Of a stretch of 5,728 nt of DNA, positions 5,382 through 5,728 are shown one piece after another. Under the pieces are notes generated by a model. That model was given only the letters and a program-made list of their open reading frames with translations, was not told where the DNA came from and did not search any database. Position numbers and translations under genes: made by a program. The stretch's first letter is position 1. Each line of letters opens with the position of its first letter. This DNA is from JAOUGY01 sp050329955 (GTDB lineage: Bacteria > Actinomycetota > Acidimicrobiia > Spongiisociales > ZC4RG35). The stretch lies in contig JBHJOH010000044.1 of NCBI GenBank assembly GCA_050329955.1, positions 1 through 5,728 of the forward strand, given 5' to 3'.

Positions 5382-5447
5382 ATCGGATGGTCGACCGGAT
5401 GGACTCCGGTTTCTGCCCGGCGGCTGGGAGCTGATGGCCGACACCCG

Positions 5448-5477
5448 TTGACGGAGAGGCATACCTCCTTCTAATGT
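5448..5477 (+). promoter_or_regulatory. Predicted promoter of the MBL-fold persulfide dioxygenase-like gene
   Basis: TTGACG (5448-5453) and TAATGT (5472-5477) are separated by 18 bp, a good fit to a housekeeping actinobacterial promoter. The predicted transcription start is near 5484, giving a leader of about 23 bases. The TGTCCGTAC element overlaps the -10 and runs to the predicted start, a position suited to repression. Confidence 0.6.
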
Positions 5478-5483
5478 CCGTAC
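5475..5483 (+). promoter_or_regulatory. TGTCCGTAC element, MBL side (candidate operator)
   Basis: This is the partner of the minus-strand copy at 5373-5381. It begins inside the TAATGT -10 and ends at the predicted transcription start. Similarity continues weakly outside the nonamer (A-T before; a TTC a few bases after). It is immediately followed by CATTC-C-GAATG (5483-5493), a short inverted repeat in the leader. Confidence 0.5.
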
Positions 5484-5494
5484 ATTCCGAATGC

Positions 5495-5500
5495 GAGGAG
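5495..5500 (+). promoter_or_regulatory. Shine-Dalgarno of the MBL-fold gene
   Basis: GAGGAG ends 6 bases before the ATG at 5507 and fixes this start for the truncated gene at the window edge. Confidence 0.75.
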
Positions 5501-5506
5501 CTGGCC

Positions 5507-5728
5507 ATGGACGTGACCTCGATACGCACGTCGAGCCTGGGGGATGCGACCTACATCGTGACCCACGCCGACGTCGCCGTGGTGATCGACCCCCAACGAG
5601 ACATCGACAGGTTTCTCGACGTGGTGGGGTCCCGGACCGTGACCCATGTGCTGGAGACGCACGTTCACAACGACTACCTGTCGGGAGGGCTCGACCTGGC
5701 CGCCCGAACCGGGGCCGACCTGGTGCTG
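5507..5728 (+). CDS. MBL-fold hydrolase, persulfide dioxygenase/rhodanese-fusion type, 3'-partial
   Basis: The first 74 codons of a gene running off the window. The protein starts MDVTSIRTSSLGDATYIVT and continues VVIDPQRDID (25-34), then LETHVHNDYLSGG (49-61). The H-x-H-x-D metal motif (His52, His54, Asp56) is followed by Tyr rather than the His of dinuclear zinc enzymes. This fits the mononuclear-iron persulfide dioxygenase group and the CstB-like MBL-rhodanese fusions, which oxidise glutathione or other persulfides to sulfite or thiosulfate. The IDPQRDID stretch is also typical of that group. Complete fusion members are roughly 450 residues with one or two C-terminal rhodanese domains; whether this one has them lies outside the window. 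It is probably cytoplasmic. The gene has its own promoter and ribosome binding site and is divergent from the rhodanese gene, suggesting a shared role in sulfide/persulfide detoxification. The persulfide dioxygenase label is probable, not proven. Confidence 0.85.
   Translation, partial: MDVTSIRTSSLGDATYIVTHADVAVVIDPQRDIDRFLDVVGSRTVTHVLETHVHNDYLSGGLDLAARTGADLVL

Noticed and set aside
5361..5462. N-terminal extension of the rhodanese to 5462
   Set aside because: The added 34 residues are low-complexity and cover the promoter region; rhodanese homology begins just after the ATG at 5360.
4285..5529. Extended GntR protein starting at 5529
   Set aside because: The N-terminal 166 residues would lie over the rhodanese gene and the divergent promoter in another frame and have no domain. 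The GTG at 5031 with AGAAGG upstream and the TAGTG overlap is a better start.

Overview
The window is high-GC, gene-dense bacterial DNA. TANNNT-type -10 boxes next to start codons, two probable leaderless starts and the family mix suggest an actinobacterium, possibly Acidimicrobiia-like. This is an inference: there is no rRNA or marker gene to confirm it. I see no tRNA, CRISPR array, insertion sequence or phage gene. No intergenic stretch exceeds about 150 bases, and I see no clear hairpin-plus-U-tract terminator.

Left part (2-1276, +): the 3' portion of a CNNM/DUF21-CBS-CorC membrane protein whose start lies upstream of the window. It converges, with only 21 bp between, on a minus-strand S51 (cyanophycinase/dipeptidase E-like) serine hydrolase at 1298-1969. 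Twenty-nine bp beyond that start, a plus-strand FAD amine dehydrogenase of the D-arginine dehydrogenase (DauA) type begins (1999-3114). This divergent pair looks like a peptide/amino-acid scavenging unit driven by two back-to-back leaderless promoters.

Middle part: a 97-residue stand-alone CBM48/isoamylase-early-set protein (3176-3469, +) has a strong ribosome binding site. Its 3' end overlaps by 55 bp, tail to tail, with a minus-strand crotonase-fold protein (3415-4236). That protein appears to lack both catalytic glutamates of a true enoyl-CoA hydratase.

Right part: a sulfur-metabolism locus. A single-domain rhodanese (5031-5360, -) is translationally coupled by a TAGTG stop/start overlap to a HutC-type GntR regulator (4285-5031, -). 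The crotonase-fold gene may be the last gene of the same transcript. Facing away across a 146-bp intergenic region is the first part of an MBL-fold persulfide dioxygenase/rhodanese-type gene (5507 to the window edge, +). The same nonamer, TGTCCGTAC, sits at both divergent promoters in mirror orientation. It is a good candidate operator for a shared regulator, possibly the GntR protein. This is the most interesting signal in the window.
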